From positions 3,472,001 to 3,536,000 of the forward strand of contig JAZGTN010000035.1 of NCBI GenBank assembly GCA_037783415.1: a stretch of 64,000 nucleotides of DNA. The letters run 5' to 3'. This DNA comes from Leptasterias polaris (taxonomy: Eukaryota > Echinodermata > Asteroidea > Forcipulatida > Asteriidae). Made by a program: the position numbers and the translations under genes. The notes beneath the pieces were generated by a model that was given only the letters and a program-made list of their open reading frames with translations, did no database searches and was not told where the DNA came from. Below are positions 10,926 through 22,100 of this stretch, piece by piece (positions within the stretch are counted from its first letter, which is position 1; each line of letters starts with the position of its first letter).

Positions 10926-11100
10926 CAAATCCTGACGAGAGTTTGAGATTAAGGTGCTTCAGGTGACATACTTTCATCTCACAAATGATCTGTTTCATCA
11001 AGTTGTTGATAACATAGAAAGTAGTGCTTAGTAATTTATATTCCAAGCAAGAAATTCAGATGGGTACCAGTGAACACAAAATTTTAAGTAAAAGGCATTA

Positions 11101-11535
11101 ATAATAATAATAATAATAATGGCTTCTTATATAGCGCTCATATCCGTCACTCAGTGACGCTCAAGGCGCTTCAACAGTCAATATTTTCCTGCAAGGTATA
11201 TATGTGGAGCTACTTTTTGAATTTTGAGGCCTATTTCTTTACATAGCACCATGTAATGGTTTACAAGGTGCTGTGGCGCAATATGCAGCCAATCAAACCA
11301 GGAACACCGGGGCAAACCCCTTCTCTTTTCGATAAGTGCACTGGGTTCTTTACGTGCATTACACAACACACGGGACCAACGGCTTTACGTCCCATCCGAA
11401 GGACGAAGCAATAATGGTTAAGTGTCTTGCTTAATAAGGACACAAGTGTCACGACCGGGACTCGAACCCACACTCTGCTGAACAGAAACACCAGAGCTTG
11501 AGTCCGGTGCTCTTATCCGCTCGGCCACGACACTA
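11101..11535 (-). repeat. tRNA-derived SINE, family S2, full-length-like
   Basis: On the minus strand it begins AGTGTCGTGGCCGAGCGG (A-box-like), carries GGGTTCGAGTCCCGGTCGTG (B-box) and ends in an (ATT)n tail at 11101-11120. Related copies: 32992-33412 (+), 29285-29645 (+), 19259-19592 (-), 20548-20815 (-), 27808-28130 (+, partial), tail at 620-852 (+). Box spacing matches a Pol III promoter; it is too degenerate to be a tRNA gene. Confidence 0.8.
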
Positions 11536-12345
11536 ACCAAAAGGGTTACGAAGGGTTGCCTTGCAAGTTTCTGCTTAAAGCGAAATATTTTTGCTAACCA
11601 ACTTGTTGAGGTGATAGTTTCATTGTGTACAGAAAATAACGTAGGGCTCCTACCCTAAGGTGTTGCACTAAAGTTTTTATTTTCAGATTAATTTGTTTGA
11701 AGGGAATGATTGTATTATTAAAAAACCCTGAATACTTTTACTCAGTTTGAAATACTTGAAATACCCCTTCAATCTGAAAGAGATCATTTTTACAGAAAAA
11801 GTAAAAAAAAAAACAAACATGTAAAAATGAAAACATTTATTTGTACTACTTTTATACTGGAGTTAATTATAAATTTGCACAAAGGATCGATATCTTGATT
11901 TCCAATTATTTTAATAATAAAAATATTTTTTTAAATCGCCATGATTTCATGAGCCCTGCATGTCCAACCCCAAACTTAAAGGTTTTAAAGTATTGACCAT
12001 AACTTAACAGATGTTAAATTTGCATCGAGATAAAGATTATTGTTGAATTTTACTCTTATCAATGTGTTTAAGGCACTGTATATTCAGTACTTTCGCGAGT
12101 CCTGTGAACAAAACCCACAGGCATACTACTCGGGTGGGATTCGAACCCACGACCTTTGCCATTCTAGAACAGAACTCAGGAAAGTAACGAGTAAACGGTG
12201 CTTTACACACATCGGTGTAAGGGTAAAACCAAATAGTATTGATTAACTTGATCATCTGAAACATAATAAAGTGTCATCTAATCTTTTTCTTTCATACTTT
12301 TAAGTCTATGTTCATCAACTAATGTACATAATACTTTCTATTGCT

Positions 12346-12662
12346 ATAGACCTTTCCATTGCTATAGACCTTTCCATTGCTGATAAACGAAGTGCGCCGG
12401 TTGGCATGGACGTCCGAATGTTAGCAAAACATTCAATCGTGTTAAAAAATGTTGAGAACATTTTCTGTAAAGATTCATGAACTGAAATACCTTCCAAGAT
12501 TGGTTGATTTGTTTCCAACAAATTCAACACTATTTTTGAATATTTTGTGTAACATTGCTACAAACGATGGCTATGTTTTTGATTAGCAGTTATGGCTTTC
12601 CATAGTTTTCCAACCTCGGTTGGCAAAAACTTGGGCTGTGACGTTGCAATAAAAAGGTCTAT
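12346..12662 (+). repeat. MITE with TATAGACCTTT ends, copy 1
   Basis: Left CTATAGACCTTTCC (duplicated locally) and right AAAGGTCTATT form inverted ends. The interior matches 21961-22275 in the opposite orientation. Confidence 0.7.
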
Positions 12663-13982
12663 TTTCCCTTATAAGTTATAGGCCTCCTACTTCACAGAAG
12701 CAAAAAGGGTATAATACCTCCATGTTTCATCCAAGGTCATTACATCCTGTTACCCTGTGAAATATTTCAGAACAAACTTAAATTTTCCTCAAAGAGGTGC
12801 CTTTTACCAAGAAAAAACTACCTTTCCCTTACAAGAATAAAGTATCAGCTAGGCCAACAACATAAGTGATACATCCATTTGTTATCAATAAATCAGCTGC
12901 TGAATAAATTGAGGGATTTATTTCAAAATTGTTCTCACCACACCACCCTATATCCCTATTAACCAATTCACGTAATGTCATCATCGACGATAAATCTTGG
13001 TTGTGCTTTTTTGGTAATGAGATTCCCTGTGTGTTACTATACAATGCACATCATTTTGTGCACATTAATAAGACATGCACCATATCTTTCTTGACAAATA
13101 ATTTGAATCCCAAGTGGCATCAGTTTAAGGGGGATGATCACGTTCCCTGTCTTCATTTAATAACTAACCAGTCTCCCTATTCCCAAAAGGGCCAGACTGT
13201 ATTTGCCTTACCAGCCTCGTTTTGGTGTTTATAAATATCAATGGCATGTTGGTGACTGTCTTTATGTTTATAGCCCAGCTACGGCCAGTTTGTAAGGTAC
13301 AGACAAGACACTGAAGTCCTTCAATGGTAGCTCTCTTTCTCACAGAAGACTTAAAAGTTTGAAACCAAATTTCAAAATATCCGTTTGTAACACGACATTC
13401 ATACTTAGATAAGTTTTACTTACTCCAACGTTATGCATCCAGCTGGATTAAGTCTTAGGGCCTTGTCACAAGACAATTTTTACAGGCAACTTGGAGGCAA
13501 CCAACTGCAGTGCATGCCACAGGACCACTTTAATTTGGTACCACATGAGTAAATTTTCAAACAATTTCTTACGATCGCCAGGAAAAATATTTGAACAATT
13601 CAAATGTGAATGCCTTTTCTTCTTGGAGATTGCCTTGTGGTTGCCTGTAGATTGCTTCGTGTGACATTGCCCTTAGTTGCAAATTTACATATTTTAGGTC
13701 GTCTTAATTAATCTATGCAAATACAACAAGCACAAATATAACACAAATTCACAAAAAGGTGGCACCATGCTAGGGACCAATTTCACAAAGAGCTAACCCA
13801 GTGGGCACACAACGTTATTTCAACGTTGGATTTTGGTTGATATGGCGTCACAACGTCGAAATACCATAAAACAACGTTATTTCAACGTCACATTTGCGAT
13901 GTTTGTTTTAAGTTGTAGTTTGACGTTGTGTAAACGTTGGAAAAGTGTTGAAATAACGTCGCGATTATAACAACCAAAAAAC

Positions 13983-14985
13983 AATGTTGATCCAACGTCA
14001 ATTTGGCAACGTAGTTTCAACGTATACTAATTAACGTTGATGCAATGTTGGATAAAGGTTGTTATTGCGTCGCGATAATAACAACCTAAAATCAATGTTG
14101 ATCCAACGTCATTCTGGTAACGTTGTTTCAATGTAACGTTTTTGACGTATGAACAGTGTTGGATAAAGGTTGTTATTGCGTCGCGATAATAACAACCTAA
14201 AATCGATGTTGATCCAACGTCATTCTGGTAACGTTTTTTCCACGTAACGATTTTGACGTATGTACAATGTTGGATAAAGGTTGTTATTGCGTCGCGATAA
14301 TAACAACCTAAAATCAATGTTGACCCAACGTCATTCTGGTAACGTTGTTTCAATGTAACGTTTTTGGCCTATGTGCAATGTTGGATAAAGGTTGTTATTG
14401 CGTCGCGATAATAATAACCTAAAATCAATGTTGATCCAACGTCATTCTGGGAACGTTTTTTCCACGTAATGATTTTTACGTATGAACAATGTTGGATAAA
14501 GGTTGTTATTGCGTCGCGATAATAACAACCTTAAATCAATTTTGATCCAATGTCAGTTGGGTAACGTCATTTCAAAACGTATACTTTTAAAAGTTAATGC
14601 AATGTTGGATTAAGGTTATTGTTGCGTCGCGATAATAACAACCTAAAATCAATGTTGATCCAACATTATTCTGGTAACGTTATTTCATTGTGAACGTTTT
14701 TGACGTATGTACAATGTTGTAAAAAGATTTTGTTTGCGTTGCGATAATAATAACCTAAAATCGATGTTGATCCAACGTCAGTCTGGTAAGGTTTTTTTTA
14801 ACGTAACAATATTGAAGTATGTACAATGTTGGATAAAGGTTGTAATTGCGTTGCGATAATAACAACCTAAAATCAATGTTGATCCAACATTATAGTTGGT
14901 AACATTGTTTCAATGTAACGTTTTTGACGTATGTACAATGTTGGATAAAAGTTGCAGTTGCTTTTTTTATCTAGATTTGAGCTAA
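13983..14985. repeat. 111-bp tandem repeat, about nine units, each with a hairpin
   Basis: The phrase AATGTTGATCCAAC recurs near 13983, 14093, 14203, 14315, 14426, 14537, 14650, 14761 and 14874. Most units contain an inverted repeat AGGTTGTTATT ... AATAACAACCT around a TCGCGA core (e.g. 14056-14087). Confidence 0.88.
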
Positions 14986-16462
14986 ACCAAACACTCTTAC
15001 ATTGAATTTAGCATATTTAATTATGGTGAACACTTAAATTTATAAAATCCTTCCTCTATAGTAAAATATTGAACAATTGTGTCCGGTCAGACTATCAGTC
15101 AGTAACATACTAATATTATTATTACCAGCCATCTATTGCCTCGTTTTAACCATTTTCCATCAAGAAAATTACCAAGAAGATCACAAGAAATATAGACACA
15201 TGAGGGGCGAGGATTCCAAGAAATAGCCCAGATAACATTGATTAAAATCACCGCAAAATAAAAGGCATTATTCGTGGTCCAAATAATAATGTAATATTTC
15301 CATATAGTACCACAGAGCATACAGAAATGCAAGGACGGTCAGATGTTGAAAAAGGTCACCTATTCTACAATGGGATCGATATAGGCCTAAAGCCAGCCCT
15401 AAAAATGCGATCAAAGTTGGCTTCCTCTAGGCTTTTAGTTCACGACTGCACTTGAGGTCACCCCAACCATTAAAATATTCACATTTTTGTTGCTATTTGT
15501 TTTTTTAACAATTACAAAATATCTAAATGTTTTTTCACTCAAGGTTCAGACAGGTGATTGAAACCTCAAACCAAATGTATACTTCTAAGTTGCCCTTCAC
15601 AGTTTGGTTTTGAGCGCATGTTGACAAGGTGTTAAAAATTTGTGGGTAATTGTTTCTAGTACTCAATTTTGTACAATTCCTGTGTTGCATTAATATTTGG
15701 CAAGTAAAAAGCTTAACATTTCTACTAGGTTTTCGTGCACAACATGTTGACAAGAAGTTAAAATTTAACATTTTGGGGGATAATTATTTGTGTATGGAAA
15801 TGTTGTTTTTATACTAAGTTCAGGTAATTGATGCGACATCTCAAACCTAATTTTATATCATTCCTATGTTGCATTAACATTTGGCAAGCAAAAAGCTATA
15901 CATTCCTTTTGGGTATGAGCGCCTTTTGACAAGATGCTAAAATTGAGCCAACGTTGAGACAACGTTGGGACAACGTTGAAACTTATGCAAATTTGTGGGC
16001 GGGACTTAGAAGTGTATGACTTTTTCTGACAATATCAAAACAATTTTGGTTGAATTTAGGAATTTCCCAGGCAAGTTTTTGTACTTTTTTTTGTAATTCG
16101 TTTGTAAGAAAATATGTACATCAAAAGTACAAAGAAACATTTGTCATTCCAAGATATGAATTAAAAATTAAATAGGTTTATTTTAAAAAGGTGTTATAAC
16201 CATGACTGGAAATTCTGTAGATCCTGGACTATATAAATACAAGACATGCAGTGGAGAAGGATGTATAGGCCTGTATAAGTTGTAGTTATAGTGTAGAATG
16301 TATTTAGTTATCGGTATCATATCTTACATGAATATACCTTATAAGTATAATAAGCATATACTAATTACTTGAATTAATTATAATGGGCATTAACTACATA
16401 ACAAGAAAGTTCAACTCGAAGACATTGTTTTAGATTAACTGTACGTTGGCCCAACGTTGGAC

Positions 16463-16735
16463 CAACGTAGAAATTTGACGTAAAAACAACGTATACATGC
16501 CGACATTGAAACAACGTAGTGAGTTTAACGTTGTATCTACGTCAGCATTTCAACGTTATTTCAATTTGCAAATTCAATCATTATTCAACATTATTTCAAC
16601 GTAGAAATTTGACGTTAAAACAACGTATACATGCCGACATTGAAACAACGTAGTGAGTTTAACGTTGTATCTACGTCAGTACTTCAACGTTAATTCAATT
16701 TGCAAATACAATCATCATTCAACGTTACTCCAACG
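16463..16735. repeat. ~134-bp tandem duplication, two units
   Basis: GTAGAAATTTGACGT recurs near 16466 and 16600, followed by the same ATACATGCCGACATTGAAAC block and CTACGTCAG. Part of the 13797-16786 element. Confidence 0.8.
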
Positions 16736-18534
16736 TCGGCATATGACGTTGCTTCAACGTTAATTCAACGTATTTTGCCCACTGGGAAGCTTGATCTCAA
16801 CTGTGAATCAATCTTAATTGCTCAGCAAAAACAAATCACTATTGGTGAATCTCAGTGCTTTGTGAAATCAAGCCCAGATCAACTAAACCAGTAGACAAAA
16901 GCTAGACTTTGTGTTTGCTGCATGCTGTGCACAGTACATGCAGTCTATAGGCCGTACTGGTTGTCCTTGATCTATGCATGGCAGGTTTCAAGCAACAGTG
17001 GGTCAAAATGAGATGCGCAATGCCTGTAATTAGCACACCACAGTTAGCCCCAAAGTGTGACTCAATTCAGTAATGTACAAAATGTTGGTACACAACCCTA
17101 AACACAACCGTCACATTGTATGCAATTTGACTATTCGTGCAAGGACGTGACAGAAATAAAAAATTTGCAGAGAAATTTTACAGATTGTCCAGCATTACAC
17201 TTTTTAACAAGAAAAGGGCAATTATTATTTACTAATGGAAGTAAAAGAGTTATGCTCGGTCTTAAACGGCCGCTTAAAACAAATTGCAGGCTTGTACATA
17301 ACCATGGCCATGGGAAAGGACCATGCCTTTGGCTCGGTCCTTTACATAGCCATGCCGGTATAATAATAATTATTATGAAAATTTAAAAAGTGCACAAATC
17401 AATAACCCAAAATGACTCCCATACATTTAAGAACAAGATAAGCAAAATAAAAAATGTAAAAAACCCAGAAAACCCATGAAAATGTAACCACACCACTTTA
17501 TGCTTCTTGAAAAATACTAAAATATACTCAAAGAAATATTACTTGGCAGCCAAATCTCTGCAATTAAAATAACCTTGAGTTGAAAATTGCTCTAAAGTTC
17601 AGTTATGATTTTGAGGCCATGCTAGGTGATACTGTGTCGTGCTTAGGATGATGCCCAACAGGGGTTTGTATAGGAGCAGGAGTGGGGTCATTTTGGTCGT
17701 CTCATCACAGCCCGGTACCGGCCTTGGTGAAATGAGGTGATTCACTTTTGGGGGGGAAAAATAATCTGACCCCAAGTGTTAGACCTTGACAAACAGAAAG
17801 TTGTTTTGTACCAGGTGGTTCAGGGCACCTTCCAAATCTAGCACTAATTCTAGGGTCTTACGAAATATGTCTGGTTTAAATTCAATTAAATGCAAAACAG
17901 AGAGATACAGGAAATCTACCATTCCACAACTTGCCCAGATGTTGTAATAGTTTTTTTTATTAATGGTTTTGTTAATTTTGTACTTTTTACTTTATTGCCC
18001 TTTAGGCCTAATATGTGATCTTTTATATTTTTACATGTGCTTATATTTTTACCATTGTTAAGTGACCCTTTCAGCTACTGCTGCTGGTCATTTTGTTTGT
18101 ATATACCAATAAATAAATAAATAAATAAATTTGTTGAAAACATACAGGAAGGATACAGAACCTCATTAAAGTGTGACTGGGTTGTTTGGGCAAGAGGTTC
18201 GTCCAAACAAATAATGGGTTAATTTTATCTTTAAAATTAAAGTATTACATAATCGGTACCAAAGACATGCTATCTGCCAATCTGAGACCATTCAAAGCTA
18301 GAGATCACTCAAGCATCTTCAAATTAGTTAAAGCCTCTACAACAGCCCTATAAAAGTTTATGGGTTGAAGCTTTGGACAACTTGGTTGACTAAGAGAATT
18401 AAACTAAACATTCCAAACAGAAAAATACGCCCAGGTTACCATTTCTTTAGTGCACCTGTCACTGCCAAAACCATGCAACTGCCCTGGCAAGTAGAGCTGC
18501 ATACATACCAATGGATTACTTTCATTCTATAGGC

Positions 18535-18712
18535 CCAATTTCATAGAGCTGCTTAAGCACAAAAAGAAGCTTAGCACAACAAAATTATGCTTACCAGAAA
18601 AAGGTAACCAGCCAAACCACCATTCAACATATGCATCTGTAAGTAACGGGTATCCTGCTTAGTTTTGCTAATATAGCAATATTTACTGTATGAAATTGGG
18701 ACCTAGTTTCCC
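18535..18712. repeat. MITE-like element with CCCAATTTCATAGAGC ends
   Basis: Left GCCCAATTTCATAGAGCTGC and right GTATGAAATTGGG are inverted. The interior TATGCTTACCAGAAAAAGGT matches 10445-10925. Confidence 0.65.
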
Positions 18713-18943
18713 TTGGAAACTTTTTTTTTCCGTTTAGAGCATATGAATCTCCTGGAGGTAGCATGTTTCCCTAAACTCACAATCCACAGACTGATAATAA
18801 ATTCCTTGTCCAAGCTATGGCAGTACTGGTAACAACATCCCATTTTTTGTAAACATACCTTTGATTTATTTCCCCAGGGTTACATCCTGTAATCTGAACA
18901 GCTTGGACCTCCCAGGGGGTCTGAAAAATTTACAGCAGTTCCT

Positions 18944-18985
18944 ATATATAAATGATCAGAAAGCAAAGACGTTGTTCAGTTCCAG
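18944..18985 (+). promoter_or_regulatory. Candidate core promoter of gene 2
   Basis: A TATATATAAA box at 18944-18953 is followed about 28 bp later by TTGTTCAGTTCC, an initiator-like sequence. The first ATGs follow at 19025 and 19058, before the signal-peptide exon. Inference from spacing only. Confidence 0.45.
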
Positions 18986-19024
18986 TACAGGGTTGTGTGA
19001 TAGGCTGAAGTTCCAACCACCAAG

Positions 19025-19112
19025 ATGTGGTGGTTTGATAGAGGTACTTCTGTGAAGATGGCTCTACATTTGATAGTACTTCTGTTGTTTGCTTTTCACT
19101 GTGAGGCAAATG
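19025..19112 (+). CDS. Gene 2 exon 1: signal peptide
   Basis: Two in-frame ATGs, 19025 and 19058. The second has A at -3 and G at +4 and begins [18 protein letters not shown], a classic signal peptide with likely cleavage after CEA. The first adds [11 protein letters not shown]. Donor GTAAGT after 19112, phase 1, matching the LDLa exon at 21101. Start at 19058 is preferred. Confidence 0.7.
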
Positions 19113-22100
19113 GTAAGTCCTTTAATTTAGTCTGCTATCGACCCTTTTCTGACTGGTTATGGTTTCTGGTAAAAGTATTGGTTTTCAAAAATTATTTAAG
19201 TTTAGGCCAACTGTTAATCTCAAATCTGATCATCATTTATATATTTGTGGTATGAAACCAAGGATGCATCATAAGTGAACCTAGTCACTGTAGCTCACAA
19301 GCATGAGGAAACCTGTAAACAAGGGTGCTTCATCAATTGCTATGTTAACCAGCTGAAACACCAGGGTACTTCCCTTGTCCACAATAAGTAGGTGTTCTGT
19401 ATTCTTTTAGGTACACATACCAAGCCTAGTACAAGGGACCTCTGCTTAATGTCCTATCAGGACAAAGCAATTATGGTAATTAAATCATCTTGCTCAAAAG
19501 TCACAAGTGTCAAGATCAGTACTGGAACCCACACTCTGCTGATCAGAAACACCCTAGCTTGACCCCAGTGCTCTTCATTGCTTGGCTGTGACTTGCCACA
19601 ATGATTGAAAAACATATTATTTATCGAACCGTCAACTGAAACCCATCAAAAATAATTCTGTCATCACTTATGGAAGTGAAAGATTTTCATTTGCAAGTCT
19701 TGCAAAAACCTTTTTTTTAAAAGTGGACCTGCACTTTAAAGGCCCTGTACACTATTGGTAAGATCGAAAAACACAAATGTTCACAGATTCACACATAACT
19801 TACATGATTTAGAGTAACTAATGGTAGAAAGGGTTCCTTAAAATATTTCTGCCTAAAATGCTATCGTTTCTGAGAAATGAGTAAAACAATAGTTTTTATC
19901 GCGCGCGATAATAAACTCGATGTTTGAAAAACAGAAAACACATAAGGTCTCTTTTCACTATTTTCTCGTGACCTCGATGACCAATTGAGCTCAAATTTTC
20001 ACAGGTTTGTTATTTCATGTATGTGGTTGATTACACAAAACATGAACACTGTCTATGATTATTTTGTCAGCTCTGTCAGCTCTGTATAATACCTTTAAAG
20101 AACAAGTTATTCTGGGAACTTAATTACTTTTACCCCAAAATTAGTTTGACATCATGCAGAAAAACTATTTACTTTTGTTCTTAATTAATGTTTAGTTTGT
20201 TTATTATTTTCATCATTCTCCCCTCCCCCCCCCTCCCACGCAATTGCAGTAGAAATCAGGAAATGGTTTTAAATATTATAACAAAATGGAAATACATGTA
20301 TTGTTTACCCCCAGCCTATTTGATTTAAATGCAAGTGCATCAGAGTCTTTGGTCTTTGTTGGTTTTCAGTTGTAGTAGTGAATAAATTTGACTTTGAAAC
20401 AGACACCAACAAAAAAGACTTTCAAACAGCCAGTGTGGCCAGCTCGACAGTGCTGGTAATAAATACTACCGTTGGTTCTATAATACAGCACTTTATCACA
20501 TCCCTGGGGAGTATCAAAGCACTTTTTTTTTTTTTTTTTACCAGGATAAGCAGAGCTTAGTTTTGAATTATGAGACCCATCAGAAGCACTAGGGCAACCC
20601 CTTCTCTTCGTGATAAGTGTAAATTGGTTCTTTTACTTGCATTACACAGCAAACTGGACCATTGGACCTAGGGCTTTACGCCCCCCATCAAAAGGACAAA
20701 GCAATAACGATTAAGTGTCTTGCTTATGTGTCAAGACTGGCCCAAACCAACACTCTGCTGATCAGAAACACCAGAGTTTGAGTCCAGTGTTCTTGACCAC
20801 TTGACAATGCAGACGAAGAAAGAACACTAACATATCATGGATTACAGTGAACAAATCGGAACTTGTGTCATGACATTCTTGATATATGCTATTAGTATTA
20901 ATTGATCAGATGAAAACACATGAAAAAAAAGAGTCCATAAAAAAGGGCAATTTCTCACTTCGAATTACTTTTCATAAACTGTTTATTTTACTTTGGATAA
21001 ACGTTATCACTTTTTATTCTAATTAAAAACAATTCCCCATTCCACTTTCAAATTGTTGTGCATTTTGTATTTGACTTATTTTGTTATGTATTTTACCAAG
21101 AAGCATGTGAAGGTGACAAAGAGATTCAGTGCCAATCAGATGGACAATGTTTTCCTGCATCTTGGGAATGTGATGGTCAACCAGATTGTACAGATGGTTC
21201 AGATGAAAGCAACTGTGATGGTAAGCAGGTGACATGTTGAAACTATATACCCCCATGGAAATATTAACAATAATTAACTGCAAAATGAAAAAAAGAAAAG
21301 ACAAATTATTAATAAATAAAGAAGTAAATAAATAAATTAATTACCCAATAAGTAAATAAATAAAATTAAAAAAAAATAAAAAAATTAACAAATAGACAAA
21401 TACATACATAAATAAATAAATTAATGTTCATAATGATGCCATACAATATTTATTTGATTATTTGTTTGTTAATTTTCCATTCCTGATAAAGCACAACATT
21501 ATCTCAAAAATAAGTTTGATGAACTTTTGTCAAAAACAATTCAAAGTATCCAGCAAAATAGCTTCAGTTTTTGTTTAGTGAATGATATTTGGGTGTCAGG
21601 GGAAACCATAGATTCATCTTGATATGCTGTTAATTTATTAGAAGAAAACACAATCCAAAGAAAACAGATGAATTAAACATGAGTCCATAGTACACAAAAT
21701 AGGGCAATTTTTCAATTAGACCTATTTGGGATAAACTTAAAGTACTTTTCTGATACTAAATTTTTTCCTGATTTACGTGTGGTGGGAAGATTCACTTGCT
21801 ACTTTTGGCTTTTTGTACAGGCCCCCTTGCACATGAAGCAGCATGCCCGAAACAGTCCCCTCACTGAGGGAGCTATCATTGGCCGAGTATCATGCGCAGC
21901 GTGTACAGACATTCACGTTTCCATTGTTTGACATTAAAGATGGCTACCATTGCAAGGGGTCTATAGACCTTTCTATTGCAACGTCACAACCCGAGTTTTT
22001 GCCAACCGAGATTGGAAAACTATGGAAAGCCATATATCTGCAAATCAAAAACAGATAGCCATAGTTTGTAGCAATGTTACACAAATATTCAAAAATAGTC

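Larger units (their letters stand above)
13797..16786. mobile_element. 2990-bp element with CCCAGTGGGCA inverted ends
   Basis: Left end CCCAGTGGGCA and right end TGCCCACTGGG are inverted copies. Subterminal DNA is packed with AACGTT/CAACGTTG motifs. It holds a nine-unit 111-bp array and a two-unit ~134-bp array, and no transposase ORF. It interrupts a smaller repeat (TTTCACAAAGAGCT before, AGCTTGATCTCAACTGTG after). No clear target duplication could be read. Class: non-autonomous DNA element; superfamily unassigned. Confidence 0.75.
10360..18940. other. Intergenic region between the two LRP-like genes
   Basis: No convincing host coding exon seen. Content: a poly-G run (10396-10410), CCCAATTTCATAGAGC-type MITEs, a minus-strand SINE, a MITE at 12346-12662, the large TIR element 13797-16786 (itself inserted in a smaller CACAAAG-ended repeat), an ATAAATAAATAA tract near 18110-18130 and another MITE at 18535-18712. 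Parts of 11.0-11.9 kb resemble 52.1-52.7 kb, so the gene 3' flanks were duplicated along with the genes. Confidence 0.7.

Noticed and set aside
11445..11535. Functional tRNA gene
   Set aside because: A and B boxes are present, but the sequence does not fold to a complete cloverleaf by eye and continues into a SINE body with an (ATT)n tail.
12929..13234. 101-residue plus-strand ORF
   Set aside because: Isolated, no domain, no consistent splice sites around it.
14027..14353. Minus-strand 108-residue repetitive ORF
   Set aside because: Arises because the 111-bp DNA repeat is a multiple of three; same 37-residue phrase repeated; no start context or family signature.
18108..18131. Origin or CRISPR-like repeats
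   Set aside because: Only a simple ATAA microsatellite; no spacers or repeated dyads.
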